Shown: positions 8,301 to 18,086, numbered from the stretch's first letter. The stretch is DNA of 50,568 bases from an uncultured bacterium (GCA_949292215.1 CASEYW010000137.1:1-50568); one strand, 5' to 3'. The notes: generated by a model from the sequence alone, not told the origin. Numbers and translations: made by a program.

Positions 8301-9476
8301 TTATTTCATGAAAACTGCAATCGTAATCGGGTTTTCCGCTCTCCAGAGATGCTGTCCGCCGGAAAACTCTTCCGAGCGGCTGATGTTCAAATTCAGGAGC
8401 TCCATCCGATGCTCCGGCAGAACCGAGACCAACCGGTGACAGGTCTCAAGAAGAACCGCAGTGGCAACCAGAATCCCTCCAGGCTTCAGACGAGCAAACG
8501 CCGCTTCCAGCCCAGCCGAGCCTCCACCGAAGAAAATCCGGTCCGGATCAGGCAGAGTCTTTATAACGTCAACTATTTCATTTTCAAATACTTGAATCGA
8601 AGAAACTCCGTGTTTTTCCGCATTTTTCCGAATCTGTTCCGCCCGTGCTTTGTCTTTCTCAACAGAACAAACCGCAAGCCCCGGGCAAAGTCCCGCCGCT
8701 TCGATTCCGACAGAACCGCTTCCAGCCCCCAGATCCCAGAGAACTCCCGAACGGAGACGCAATTTGCTTAGCACCACCGCTCTCACCTCAGGGTGAGTGA
8801 TCATTCTGTTCTGATGTTCATACTCGTTATCAGGAAGACCAAGCGGAATGCCTGGTGTCACTTCTGATGGGAAAAGTACCAGTACCGAAAGCGCCGGAAC
8901 ACTCTCCGACGCCATTTCAGCCAGAGAACCGGAATACACCTTCTCCCGATCGGTCCCAAGTTCAGAACCAATTGCCGATGAACGAGATGAAGATTCCGGA
9001 AAACGAGCGAGAAGTTCTGCGGCAATCCCGGAAGCGGTCCGTCGGTTGTCCCCGTAAACAACCGCGGTTGACGAGTTCAGAATCCTGCGCCACGGAAGAG
9101 TCCCCTCTTCTCCGTGAAGACTGAACAGCGATGCCCCGTTCCAGGGTTTTCCAAGCAATGCGAAAAGACGCTGAAATGCGGTCACACATGGAATAACCCG
9201 CAGGTGCCCGCTTCCCGCGAGCTTTTCAATCGTTCCCCCGATCCCGTGATACAGCGGATCGCCAGACGCAAGCACCACTACTTTTTCCCGTTCCGCACGT
9301 TTCAGAACCTCTCGGAGACGCACCCCCAGAGAGGGACCCAGCTCCACACGCTCCGCACGATACGAATCCGGAAGCGACTCCAGAAGACGCCTTCCGGCAG
9401 CTATAACATCCGCTTCTGCCAGCAGCGATTCATCACGCCCCCAATCGCCCATTACCGTAATTTTCCAGTCCTTCAT
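8301..9476 (-). CDS. cbiET: Cobalt-precorrin-7 C5/C15-methyltransferase and decarboxylase (CbiE-CbiT)
   Basis: This 391-residue fusion corresponds to CobL/CbiET. The N-terminal CbiE methyltransferase (about residues 1-195) contains VVLASGDPLYHGIGG. The C-terminal CbiT part has the Rossmann SAM-binding motif LWDLGAGSGSVGIEAAG near residue 245 and FFGGGSAGLEAAF near residue 300. Together they methylate C5 and C15 and decarboxylate the ring-C acetate. The start overlaps the cbiD stop by four bases. This fusion is common in other bacteria. Confidence 0.93.
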   Translation of the reverse strand: MKDWKITVMGDWGRDESLLAEADVIAAGRRLLESLPDSYRAERVELGPSLGVRLREVLKRAEREKVVVLASGDPLYHGIGGTIEKLAGSGHLRVIPCVTAFQRLFALLGKPWNGASLFSLHGEEGTLPWRRILNSSTAVVYGDNRRTASGIAAELLARFPESSSRSSAIGSELGTDREKVYSGSLAEMASESVPALSVLVLFPSEVTPGIPLGLPDNEYEHQNRMITHPEVRAVVLSKLRLRSGVLWDLGAGSGSVGIEAAGLCPGLAVCSVEKDKARAEQIRKNAEKHGVSSIQVFENEIVDVIKTLPDPDRIFFGGGSAGLEAAFARLKPGGILVATAVLLETCHRLVSVLPEHRMELLNLNISRSEEFSGGQHLWRAENPITIAVFMK

Positions 9477-10543
9477 AAAATGCGATCCCCCTTGTCATTG
9501 TAAAGGAGCAGTTTCAGTTTTAGCGCACTTCCCGCCCAGCCGGCAAGCTGTTTTTCCGCAAGCGGAAAGAGCTGATGGAGAAGCGCAAGAAAAGCAGCTT
9601 TCTCAAGATGCGCTCCAAGTTCTCCCATGGTGTCGAATTTCTCCAGCGGAAGATCAGGAAGATCCCGCAGCCCCATCAAACGGAGACGCTCCGGACGCAG
9701 TTTCGCTGTATGGGCATGCGTATTCTCCTCTCCACAGGCATATTTGAAAAGCTTCCCCGGCATGCAGGCGACAAGAACATTCTTCAGTCCGGCGGCACGC
9801 GCAGAACGAATAGAAAACGCGATAAAATCGGCAATCCGAACGACTTGCATCGGATCAAGCGATGGATCATCCCGCAGAACGCTCTGTTCGGTCCGGTTGC
9901 CTGTTACAAGAGCAGCAGTATCTTTTCCGGAAGCGGCAATCGTGCGCATCTGCAAGGCGATCGCGGATGTATATGCAGCATTTGAGTATGGTTTGACAAT
10001 TCCGCCACCTCCTAAAATGGAAAGTCCTCCGATAATACCAAGAGTCGGATTCAAGGTTTTCTCCGCGATCCTTGCTCCATCTTCAATGGAAACGGTCAGC
10101 AGCCATGTTCCATCGGAAAGCCCGGCCCGGTCCAGATTCCTGACAAGAAGACGGCGCGGTCCGGGATTGATCGCCCATTTTCCCACTGGAACAGCCAATC
10201 CCGGACGTGTTACCCTGCCGATTCCTCTGCCTCCACGAATCATCACAAGCGCTTTTCCACAAACCTCCTGATAATCCGCGGCATCCAGCTCCGTCGGGAC
10301 TCCCGGACGGAACTCAACAGAAATGCGTGCACGATCCGTTGCATCCGGATCATCTCCGGCATCCTTGATCACCACAGCCCGCTGCATATCGCAATACGCA
10401 ATCGGCACAGAAAGCATGGAACCATCCGGCAAAAGCAGATCCGCAGCTTCCGTTGTTTTACCACTCCGGGCAGACCAGACAGCAAGAGCACCGGCAGTCA
10501 TGGCTGCACCCGTCGTGAATCCACTGCGGAGAAAATCAGGCAT
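9473..10543 (-). CDS. cbiD: Cobalt-precorrin-5B C1-methyltransferase
   Basis: A 356-residue CbiD protein, diagnostic for the oxygen-independent cobalamin route, which methylates C1. The family opening LRSGFTTGAAMTAGA is at residues 5-19. RGGRGIGRVTRPGLAVPVGK, GIIGGLSILGGGGIVKPYS and LVACMPGKLFKYA are further conserved blocks. The start shares one base with the cbiC stop (TGATG) and the gene ends within cbiET. Full length, nothing missing. Confidence 0.95.
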   Translation of the reverse strand: MPDFLRSGFTTGAAMTAGALAVWSARSGKTTEAADLLLPDGSMLSVPIAYCDMQRAVVIKDAGDDPDATDRARISVEFRPGVPTELDAADYQEVCGKALVMIRGGRGIGRVTRPGLAVPVGKWAINPGPRRLLVRNLDRAGLSDGTWLLTVSIEDGARIAEKTLNPTLGIIGGLSILGGGGIVKPYSNAAYTSAIALQMRTIAASGKDTAALVTGNRTEQSVLRDDPSLDPMQVVRIADFIAFSIRSARAAGLKNVLVACMPGKLFKYACGEENTHAHTAKLRPERLRLMGLRDLPDLPLEKFDTMGELGAHLEKAAFLALLHQLFPLAEKQLAGWAGSALKLKLLLYNDKGDRIL

Positions 10544-11217
10544 CAGAACTCCTCCATGATCGCATGGAGCGTGGCAACCGCAAGCGGACTCCCGCCACGT
10601 CGGCCGGACAATGTGATGTAAGGAACATCCAGAAAATGCAGTAACTCTTTGGACTCCAGAACATTGACAAAACCAACCGGCATCCCGACAATCAAAGCGG
10701 GACGAACGGTCCCTTCAGAAATCATTCGAATCAATCCTGCCAGCGCCAGAGGAGCATTCCCGCAGAGAAAGATTGCGCCTTCCAATTCCTTCCGATGAAG
10801 TTTGACCGCCGCAAGCGCTCTCGTAATCCCCTCCTTCGCTGCCAGATCTGCAACAGCCTTCGAAGCGACTTCACAGAGAATACTCTCCCGCGTATAAGAC
10901 GGATTCCACTGCTTCAGCTTCGTGATGGAAAGTCCAGATTTAATCATATTCGAATCCGTATAAATCAACGCACCGGTACGCAATGCGTTTCTTCCGGAAG
11001 CAATCGGATCCCCGCTGAACCGCAACAGATCCAGAATGGAAAAATCAGCCGTTGTGTGAACCAGACGCCGTGCAATATGCCATTCAGCATCCGAAAAACG
11101 CGCACGGCTCTCCGCGGAAACCTCGGAATCAATCCGACGGAAACTCTCCGCCTCAATCGCACTTCCCGGAAGTTCCCAGGAAATCCGGTCAAAATATTCT
11201 TTCGGAACTTCTCTCAT
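10543..11217 (-). CDS. cbiC: Cobalt-precorrin-8 methylmutase
   Basis: A 224-residue CbiC/CobH protein that moves the C11 methyl group to C12, giving cobyrinate. The substrate-binding histidine lies in RRLVHTTADFSILDLLRF, near residue 53. YTDSNMIKSGLS and VGMPVGFVNVLESKE are typical CbiC blocks. It overlaps the upstream cobD-cbiP stop by ATGA and the downstream cbiD start by one base. Confidence 0.93.
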   Translation of the reverse strand: MREVPKEYFDRISWELPGSAIEAESFRRIDSEVSAESRARFSDAEWHIARRLVHTTADFSILDLLRFSGDPIASGRNALRTGALIYTDSNMIKSGLSITKLKQWNPSYTRESILCEVASKAVADLAAKEGITRALAAVKLHRKELEGAIFLCGNAPLALAGLIRMISEGTVRPALIVGMPVGFVNVLESKELLHFLDVPYITLSGRRGGSPLAVATLHAIMEEF

Positions 11218-13763
11218 CTTCCACCTCGTTTCAATCCCATGCGAGCATAAACAGCATTCAAGTCGATCCGCGAACGAACATGGTCCGCCAGACGATTCAA
11301 CGCTTCCTCCGTCCCATAATGCGCCGTCACCTCCGCAAGCACCTCCATTCCGCGTTCCCGCCGAATCCGGTTCAGAAACTGCCGGCGAAAACGGTCATCA
11401 TCAAAGATTCCATGCAGATATGTTGTGAAAATCCGGTCCGCTCCGAAGCCAACCGGAGAAGAATCCTCCTTCACCATCAAGACGTAACCTTCCGACCTGC
11501 AAGTTGTAATGCCATTATGAATTTCATATCCACTGACGGGTGTGCCATCGGCAACGATCCGCCCTTTTGCCTGACAAAGCGTCTTCTCCGTCCGCATCAC
11601 AGTTTCCAGCGGGAGAAGTCCGAGACACGGCACAGCATCCTGTGAAGACTCCACATGCTCCGGATCCAGCAGCATCTCTCCCGCTAGCTGAAGCCCACCG
11701 CAGACCCCGATAAACCATGCACCGCGCCGGACTGCTGAATGAATCATTTCCGCCAGTCCGGAAGATCGCAGGAATGCCATATCGTCCGCAACGCTCTTGC
11801 TCCCGGGAAGAATCACAATATCCGGCGTTCCGAATTCTTCCGCAGAATGGATCTTGCGAAGCGCAACATCCGGCTCCAGTTCCAGCGGTGTGAAATCCGT
11901 AAAATTGGCAATGTGTCCAAGGCCGATCAGAACAACATCCAGAGTCTTTTCCAATTTTGGCGCCGGACGGATCAGCGAAAAGTTTACGGAATCCTCTTCG
12001 GGCAGCCCAATGTCACGTATATAATCCACAACACCAAGAACAGGCCGTCCCGTCATTTTCCGCACAAATTCATGAGCAGGCGCCAGAAGACTCGGATCTC
12101 CCCGGAATTTGTTTACCAGAAATCCGTACAACAAACGACGCTCCGATGGATCAAGAGTTGCATAAGTTCCTAAGAAGGAAGCATATACACCTCCTCGATC
12201 AATATCCCCCGCGAGAATGACCGGAGCATCCGCGTACCTGGCCATTCTCATATTGACCAAATCACCGGATTTCAGGTTGATCTCCCCCGGGCTCCCGGCT
12301 CCCTCCAGAATGACAGCATCGTATTTCTCGGACAGTTCATCATAGCATCGACAGACTTCGCTCCATAGCTTCTGCTTGTGCGCATAATATTCCCGAACCT
12401 TCATACAGCCGATCGGCTTCCCGCAGACGATCACCTGGCTTCCCGTATCACTGGAGGGCTTCAGAAGAATCGGATTCATTCTGACATCCGGATCCAGACG
12501 CGCCGCTTCCGCCTGCACCGCCTGTGCACGTCCCATTTCACCACCATCTGCGGTTACAAACGAATTCAGCGCCATATTCTGCGCTTTGAACGGCGCAATC
12601 CGAAACCCATCCTGAAGCAGAATCCGGCAGAATGCGGACACCAGGATACTTTTCCCCGCATTCGATGCAGTCCCCTGAATCATCAGCGCAGGCTTCCTCA
12701 CCTTCCTTGCGACGTGCGGCATTCCAGGCGCCAGAAGATCCGACAAAGCGGAAATCAATTTCGCATTCTCCTCCCGCGAACGAACCGCGACACGGAAAAA
12801 GGAATCGTCAAGTCCTTCATAATTCCCGCAGGAACGAACCGCAATCCGATACTCTTTCAGCAGCCGTTCCCGAAGATTCTTCGCTTTCAGCAGGATGAAG
12901 TTTGCCATCGAAGGATACGCTTTCACGCCAGGCAACACGTTCAATGCCGAAAACAGCTCCCCGCGGAGTTCCGCAGTCCCGGCCCGGCAACGCAAAGCAT
13001 ACGAATCATCCATGGAAAACAGAAACTCTGCCACCGAAAGCGCTGCGCAATCCAGCATCCATTCCGGCTGAATCCTGCGCAATTTTGAAATGATCCTCTC
13101 CTGAGCGATGCAGAACCCGATCCGAATTCCCGGAACTGCATAAAACTTCGTCATGGACCGGAGCACCGCCACATTGGAGAGCAAATGACGGGGAACCAGA
13201 GAGAAGCCTTCCGGCAAAAATTCGGTAAACGCCTCATCTACAATAAAATACGTTTCAGGATTTCGCTCCGCGATTCCGGCAAGAACCGAAGCGGGCCATG
13301 CACTTCCATTCGGATTGTTCGGATTGCCGAGAATCACCAGATCCCCCGGACGGATCATCCGTTCGAGCATCTCCGGAACCGCCGTCATATCCTCCCGCAA
13401 CTCAAAAGGAACGACCTTCAATCCGCATGTCTCACAGGCGACACGATATTCCAGATATCCAGGAGCAATCACCACCGCACGCTTCGCTTCAAAAATATGC
13501 GGCAGAAGATACAACAACTGGTTCGATCCGTTTCCGAACAGAATGTTTTCCGGTCCGACCCCGAGTTTCTCCGCTGCAGCACGGCAAAGCGTTTCACAAT
13601 ATGGTTCCGGATAATATCCGGCAGAATCAAACGCACGGAAATATGCGCTGAAAACTCCTTCCGGGGGACCGAACGGATTCAAATTCACACTGAAATCCAG
13701 AATCTCCTCCGGAGCACAGCCTGCCGTTTCTGCAAATTCACTCCGATTTCCGCCATGTCTCAT
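11214..13763 (-). CDS. cobD-cbiP: Fusion: threonine-phosphate decarboxylase-like aminotransferase (CobD) with cobyric acid synthase (CbiP)
   Basis: A single 849-residue frame joins two enzymes that are normally separate. Residues 1 to about 345 are a PLP fold-type I enzyme like CobD, with FSVNLNPFGPP, ILGNPNNPNGS, IVDEAFTEF and the PLP lysine in SMTKFYAVPGIRIGF; it would supply aminopropanol phosphate. From about residue 355 comes CbiP: IQGTASNAGKS, FKAQNMALNSF, the glutaminase nucleophile loop GVCGGLQLAGE and TYLHGIFDD. CbiP amidates b, d, e and g. The start at 13763 overlaps the cbiL stop (ATGA); an upstream in-frame ATG at 13883 lies inside cbiL and is unlikely. No stop or frameshift separates the halves. 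Confidence 0.93.
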   Translation of the reverse strand: MRHGGNRSEFAETAGCAPEEILDFSVNLNPFGPPEGVFSAYFRAFDSAGYYPEPYCETLCRAAAEKLGVGPENILFGNGSNQLLYLLPHIFEAKRAVVIAPGYLEYRVACETCGLKVVPFELREDMTAVPEMLERMIRPGDLVILGNPNNPNGSAWPASVLAGIAERNPETYFIVDEAFTEFLPEGFSLVPRHLLSNVAVLRSMTKFYAVPGIRIGFCIAQERIISKLRRIQPEWMLDCAALSVAEFLFSMDDSYALRCRAGTAELRGELFSALNVLPGVKAYPSMANFILLKAKNLRERLLKEYRIAVRSCGNYEGLDDSFFRVAVRSREENAKLISALSDLLAPGMPHVARKVRKPALMIQGTASNAGKSILVSAFCRILLQDGFRIAPFKAQNMALNSFVTADGGEMGRAQAVQAEAARLDPDVRMNPILLKPSSDTGSQVIVCGKPIGCMKVREYYAHKQKLWSEVCRCYDELSEKYDAVILEGAGSPGEINLKSGDLVNMRMARYADAPVILAGDIDRGGVYASFLGTYATLDPSERRLLYGFLVNKFRGDPSLLAPAHEFVRKMTGRPVLGVVDYIRDIGLPEEDSVNFSLIRPAPKLEKTLDVVLIGLGHIANFTDFTPLELEPDVALRKIHSAEEFGTPDIVILPGSKSVADDMAFLRSSGLAEMIHSAVRRGAWFIGVCGGLQLAGEMLLDPEHVESSQDAVPCLGLLPLETVMRTEKTLCQAKGRIVADGTPVSGYEIHNGITTCRSEGYVLMVKEDSSPVGFGADRIFTTYLHGIFDDDRFRRQFLNRIRRERGMEVLAEVTAHYGTEEALNRLADHVRSRIDLNAVYARMGLKRGGR

Positions 13764-14470
13764 GATTTTGTTTTCCCCAGCAGCATGGAAAGGTATTCCT
13801 CCGGACGCGAGGAGATCTCCTCCGGGTCCTTTGAAAAAAATTCGTTTGCCAATCCGATGTTCGCACCATATACCATGCGGCATCCGCGTTCGCGCAGAAG
13901 ATCCGCATAACGATCACGCTCCCGATAGGTTTTGAGAAACACCACCGTTCCTTCCGGCTTCATGACAGACTCTAGCACGGCGGAATCAGGAGCCAGATAA
14001 CCAGGCACAATCCGCAGAATTTCATTGTCCTCCACGAGCGGTTCGGCAGATGCGGCGGCAAGTGCACTCCACGAGTTCACGCCGGGAATGATTTCAAATG
14101 CAAGCTCCGGTTCAAGCCGTCTCAGAATCCGCAGGAGATACCCGCATGTGCTGTAGGTCATCGGATCGCCAATCGTCGTAAAGGCACAGTCGTTTCCGGC
14201 ATTGAGATCGTTCAGAATCCGTTTTGCATGTTCCTCAATCCGGGTAAGACGCTCCCCGAAATCACGCGCCATCGTGAATTCCAACCCGACTTTCCGCGCG
14301 GAAATTCCAGGCAGGGAGTCGATGATCTCTGCCGATATGCTCCGCGAACTCTGCCGCGATGCCACTGTATAAATGATAGTTACGTTCCGCAGGACTTCGG
14401 CAGCCTTCAGGGTCACCAGCCCGGGATCACCGGGGCCAAGTCCGACCCCATAGAATTTACCTTGTTTCAT
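13760..14470 (-). CDS. cbiL: Cobalt-precorrin-2 C20-methyltransferase
   Basis: A 236-residue SAM-dependent methyltransferase of the CbiL/CobI family, adding the C20 methyl to cobalt-factor II. YGVGLGPGDPGLVTLKA opens the protein, and TIGDPMTYSTCGYLLRIL near residue 103 is the conserved GDP loop. EIIPGVNSWSALAAA is also typical. The start overlaps the end of cbiK by 14 bases. The anaerobic reading follows from its place next to cbiK. Confidence 0.93.
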   Translation of the reverse strand: MKQGKFYGVGLGPGDPGLVTLKAAEVLRNVTIIYTVASRQSSRSISAEIIDSLPGISARKVGLEFTMARDFGERLTRIEEHAKRILNDLNAGNDCAFTTIGDPMTYSTCGYLLRILRRLEPELAFEIIPGVNSWSALAAASAEPLVEDNEILRIVPGYLAPDSAVLESVMKPEGTVVFLKTYRERDRYADLLRERGCRMVYGANIGLANEFFSKDPEEISSRPEEYLSMLLGKTKS

Positions 14471-15236
14471 GATTCAAACCCTCCGCAAAAAACTCCGCGA
14501 TTTCCGGATACTCGCAAAGTCCTTTCAATACCTCGTCCGTGGAAAAGCCCTCCGCGGCAAGGCGCGATTTCCACGATTCGTCCTCATCTCCCGCAAGATC
14601 GTTTACAGCATGATCCCCCGCCACAATCATCAATGGACGAAGAGTCACATGCCGGATGCGGGCATCCTTCATCCGACGTACCGCATCCTCCAGAGTCAGC
14701 GTGCCTTCGACACAGGCTATAAAAACGCCATGGAGCCGTTTCTGCAACTCTCTTTCCAGTGCGGCATACGCAAAATCGGTTCTTCCATCCTCGTGCCCGT
14801 GTCCCATGAAGAGAAGTCCACGGTCCGGTTCAAAGCGTTCCGGGAGAGTCCGCAGCAAAGCGGATACAAAACGGTGAAGCGTCACCGGATTCGCCAAAGG
14901 AGGCAGAGAATACACAATATCCATGTTCCGTTCCCAGCGGCTCAGAAGGCACTCAATTCCCGCGAATTCCTCTCCCATTGCGAGAAAAACAGGAAAGGCA
15001 CGAACCCGGCGGTAACCTTCTGAGGCAAGGCGTTCGAGAGCCTCCTCCACAGCCGGAACACACCGTCCGGAGTCACGCAGTTTCCGGATAACACGGGAAG
15101 AACAGTACGCACACAGCAAGGGCAGACCGGGATGTGCGGCACGAATTCGAGATTCCAGCAGTCCATACGCCTTTTCCGCACGAGCCACCGTGGTACCGAA
15201 CACAATCAGAAGCAGTGCCGTTTTTTCCGTATTCAT
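14457..15236 (-). CDS. cbiK: Sirohydrochlorin cobaltochelatase
   Basis: A CbiK-type class II chelatase of 259 residues from the chosen start. It inserts cobalt into sirohydrochlorin, the entry to the cobalt-early route. LLIVFGTTVARAEKAY opens the protein. Metal-site histidines occur in LFMGHGHEDGRTD and MIVAGDHAVNDLAGD. The start at 15236 overlaps the btuD stop (ATGA); the frame extends upstream to 15281 within btuD. I see no signal peptide, so it is probably cytoplasmic, unlike some delta-proteobacterial CbiK. Confidence 0.93.
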   Translation of the reverse strand: MNTEKTALLLIVFGTTVARAEKAYGLLESRIRAAHPGLPLLCAYCSSRVIRKLRDSGRCVPAVEEALERLASEGYRRVRAFPVFLAMGEEFAGIECLLSRWERNMDIVYSLPPLANPVTLHRFVSALLRTLPERFEPDRGLLFMGHGHEDGRTDFAYAALERELQKRLHGVFIACVEGTLTLEDAVRRMKDARIRHVTLRPLMIVAGDHAVNDLAGDEDESWKSRLAAEGFSTDEVLKGLCEYPEIAEFFAEGLNHETR

Positions 15237-16030
15237 TTGACAGTTCCTCCCGTTTTGCAGGACGCAACCGGAATGAAACACGGAATATGATCCGGTCCGT
15301 CAATAATCTCGGCCTTAATCTCAAACACATCCTCCAGGACTTCCGGACGAATAATCTCCGCTGGCGTTCCGCAATAACGAATCCGCGAGTCCTTCACCGC
15401 CGCCAGACGATGCGAACAGCGTGCCGCCAAATTCAAATCATGCAGGACCATAAGAATTGTCAGATTCAATTTCCGGTTCAACATCCGGATCAGTTCCAGT
15501 ACCTCGAACTGGCAGCAGACATCCAGGAACGTAGTCGGCTCATCAAGCAGCAGCACCTCCGGCTCCTGTGCAAGAGTCATTGCAATCCATGCACGCTGGC
15601 GTTCCCCGCCGGAAAGCGTGGAAAGCAAACGGTTCCGCAACACGTCCAGACGAGTCATGGCAAGCACATTCTCCACCACCTCGCAGTCATGCGGGCAGAG
15701 TCCGCCGAATCCTTTTCTATGCGGGAAACGCCCGTACCGGACCAGCTGTTCTATGGTCAAATCCTCCGGGGCTGAATGAGTCTGCGGCAGAAGCGCCATC
15801 TGCTTTGCCAGCGCCGCGGTATTCATGGAATGCACCGCTTTTCCGTCCAGAAGCACACATCCGCTCTGCGGACGCAGAATCCTGCCAATGGTTTTCAAGA
15901 GAGTCGATTTCCCGCATCCATTCGGCCCGATAAGCGTCAGGATCTCACCTTTTTCGACCAAGAGAGAGATGCTGTCCAACACCCGTTTTCCGGAATAACC
16001 GGCACAAAGATCGCGAATCTCAAGTTTCAT
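15233..16030 (-). CDS. btuD: ABC transporter ATPase, probable corrinoid uptake
   Basis: A 265-residue ATPase of the BtuD/FecE family. Walker A is GPNGCGKST near residue 36, the signature is LSGGERQRAWIAM, and Walker B is VLLLDEPTTFLDV. It would energise the adjacent BtuC-type permease. The family also serves siderophores and heme; corrinoid specificity is inferred from the riboswitch and the biosynthetic genes in the same operon. The start at 16030 has GGAGGGGGC upstream and lies 11 bases inside the end of the permease gene. Confidence 0.88.
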   Translation of the reverse strand: MKLEIRDLCAGYSGKRVLDSISLLVEKGEILTLIGPNGCGKSTLLKTIGRILRPQSGCVLLDGKAVHSMNTAALAKQMALLPQTHSAPEDLTIEQLVRYGRFPHRKGFGGLCPHDCEVVENVLAMTRLDVLRNRLLSTLSGGERQRAWIAMTLAQEPEVLLLDEPTTFLDVCCQFEVLELIRMLNRKLNLTILMVLHDLNLAARCSHRLAAVKDSRIRYCGTPAEIIRPEVLEDVFEIKAEIIDGPDHIPCFIPVASCKTGGTVK

Positions 16031-17030
16031 TGCGCCCCCTCCGGAGAAGATACAGGAAAAACGGCGGACCAAGAAGCGACATGATCACACCGACCGGCAG
16101 TTCCATCGGGTCCATCACCATGCGCCCTACCGTATCGCAGAGGATTACCATGCCCGCACCGAACAGCGCACACCCCGGAATCAGGAACCGGAAGTCCGAC
16201 CCCAGAATCAGCCGCACAATGTGCGGTGCAATCAGACCAACAAACCCCAGCATGCCGACTACGCTCACCGCAGAGGCCGCCAGAAGCGCACTCACCGCAA
16301 GGAGCAGAAATCTCAGTCGCTCCACCCGGACGCCAAGTCCCGTTGCAATTTCATCACCGAGTGTCAGGATGTTCAACTTCTGCGCCAGGAGCATCGCCGC
16401 AAGATACCCGCCGAACAGATACCATTTCACCAGATGCAGCTGATCCCACGATCGCGCCGAAAGACTCCCCACCGTAAAATCAAGAATCCCCGCCACCTTC
16501 TCCGCATTCAGAATCAGGACCGTGCTGCTTACAGCGCCCAGCATACTCGCCACGGCCACTCCGGAAAGGATCAGACGCACCGGATTCACGCCCCGCTTCC
16601 ATGCAAGCAGATACACACACACCGCCGTTGCCAGCGCCCCGCAGAACGCCGCCGGAATCAACATCCCGCTGAACTGCGGCAGAACCAGCATGATCAGAAT
16701 CCCCGCAAGCCCCCCGCCTGCAGAAACGCCGATGATCCCAGGCGCCGCAAGCGGATTCCGCATTACGCCCTGAAGAATCGCTCCCGAAATTGCCAACGCC
16801 GCACCGACCAGTCCGCCGAGAAGCACCCGGGGCAGACGAATGTTGCAGAGGATCTGATAATTCACATCCTCCGCGGAACCATCCCAGAGAGTCGAAAGAA
16901 TGCCGCCGAAGGAAAGCTCCAGAGAACCGCAGCGCATCCCTGCCAGGAACGATGCCGCAACAAACAGCAGCAACAGAATCAGAACGATACTCTGATACGA
17001 TTTGCAGGTGCGGAGACGGGATAACTTCAT
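16020..17030 (-). CDS. btuC: FecCD-family ABC transporter permease, probable corrinoid uptake
   Basis: A polytopic inner-membrane permease of 336 residues with around ten hydrophobic segments. The family blocks LPRVLLGGLVGAALAISGA, NPLAAPGIIGVSAGGGLAG and GFVGLIAPHIVRL are all present. The chosen start at 17030 has a strong GGAGGAG site eight bases upstream and directly follows the btuF stop. The frame runs open to 17171 but that part lies within btuF. It works with the binding protein and ATPase on either side. Confidence 0.88.
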   Translation of the reverse strand: MKLSRLRTCKSYQSIVLILLLLFVAASFLAGMRCGSLELSFGGILSTLWDGSAEDVNYQILCNIRLPRVLLGGLVGAALAISGAILQGVMRNPLAAPGIIGVSAGGGLAGILIMLVLPQFSGMLIPAAFCGALATAVCVYLLAWKRGVNPVRLILSGVAVASMLGAVSSTVLILNAEKVAGILDFTVGSLSARSWDQLHLVKWYLFGGYLAAMLLAQKLNILTLGDEIATGLGVRVERLRFLLLAVSALLAASAVSVVGMLGFVGLIAPHIVRLILGSDFRFLIPGCALFGAGMVILCDTVGRMVMDPMELPVGVIMSLLGPPFFLYLLRRGRNET

Positions 17031-17032
17031 TT

Positions 17033-18079
17033 TCAGAACTCCTCCCCGGGATACATCAGGCCCGCCAGATGCCGGAACGCCTCCGGAAAACGCATTCCGG
17101 GAAGATACAGATACCGTTCGACAGGCAGAAAATGCACCCGTCCGTTTTTCACCGCTCTCAATTGCTTCCATGCGGGCTGTTCCATAAGCTCCTGCGCCAC
17201 CTTTCTCTGAATCTTTCCCGTCGGCCCCATGGTTATTATAAAGATGATTTCCGGATCTTCAAGCAGGAATCGCTCCAAACTGAAAGGAATTCTGCTTGTT
17301 CCCGGCTCTGTAACGATGTTTTTCCCTCCGAGCATCGTCAGCATGTGCGCAGCATTCACACCGTTCTTCTCCAGAGCAAATCCGCGGGACGCGGCAAACA
17401 AAACAGCAAACCGGAGCGGCTTCAGGCTTTTTGCTTTCCGGCAGATCGAATCGACCTCCTTCACAATTCCCTCCGCAAGAGGGGTTCGTTCCAGAGAAGA
17501 TCCGTTCAAACGACAAAAAAAATCAAGGATTTCCAGAAAATCGGAATAATTCGTATAATCCAGATAGACCGATTCGATTCCCGAACGCTCCAGAATTCCA
17601 CGCAGCGCACGATGCTTCTCATGCTTCACAGTGAACAGTACCAGCGACGGGCGCAACGCAAGCAGCTTCTCCGCATTCGGCGCAGTCACCTGTCCAATGG
17701 ATGGAAGATTCCTTGCTTCCGGCGGAAGAGTCTCCTTCGCTTTCACAAAGGGAATCCCGACCGCGGTCCCGCCGGCACAATACCAGAGCTGCGTAAGAGA
17801 AGTATAGGCAACAACTACACGTGACGGATGTTTCCTGAGAGAAACAACCCTGCCGTCGCTCTGTCTGTACACAATCGTCTTCTCCGTTTCAGAAACGACC
17901 TCGCCGGCAGAAAGAAACGTCATCGTGCAGAAAAGGGAAAGCAGCATCCGGGAAAAACTCATTTTCAGCACATTCTGCAAAAAAACCGGAACAGCAGTTG
18001 CGGTTTTTTCCGGAAAAACAGGAGGAAACAGATCCGATTCCCGGAGGAATGAATCCGGAATTTTCCCGGTTGTATTCAT
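17033..18079 (-). CDS. btuF: Periplasmic corrinoid/siderophore-binding protein
   Basis: A class III solute-binding protein (348 residues from this start). SRVVVAYTSLTQLWYCAG, PSIGQVTAPNAEKLLALRPS and MLTMLGGKNIV are typical of BtuF/FecB proteins. The start is ambiguous. The ATG at 18079 has GAGGTG upstream and lies seven bases after the pseudopilin stop, but puts 39 residues before the hydrophobic signal segment (SRMLLSLFCTMTFLSAGEV). The ATG at 17962 gives a conventional signal peptide but has no ribosome-binding site. It should hand corrinoids to the BtuC-type permease. Confidence 0.85.
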   Translation of the reverse strand: MNTTGKIPDSFLRESDLFPPVFPEKTATAVPVFLQNVLKMSFSRMLLSLFCTMTFLSAGEVVSETEKTIVYRQSDGRVVSLRKHPSRVVVAYTSLTQLWYCAGGTAVGIPFVKAKETLPPEARNLPSIGQVTAPNAEKLLALRPSLVLFTVKHEKHRALRGILERSGIESVYLDYTNYSDFLEILDFFCRLNGSSLERTPLAEGIVKEVDSICRKAKSLKPLRFAVLFAASRGFALEKNGVNAAHMLTMLGGKNIVTEPGTSRIPFSLERFLLEDPEIIFIITMGPTGKIQRKVAQELMEQPAWKQLRAVKNGRVHFLPVERYLYLPGMRFPEAFRHLAGLMYPGEEF

Positions 18080-18086
18080 CTGGGAT

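Noticed and set aside
13764..13883. Extended start of the cobD-cbiP gene
   Set aside because: These 40 codons lie inside cbiL, have no similarity to CobD, and the ATGA overlap at 13763 is a better start.
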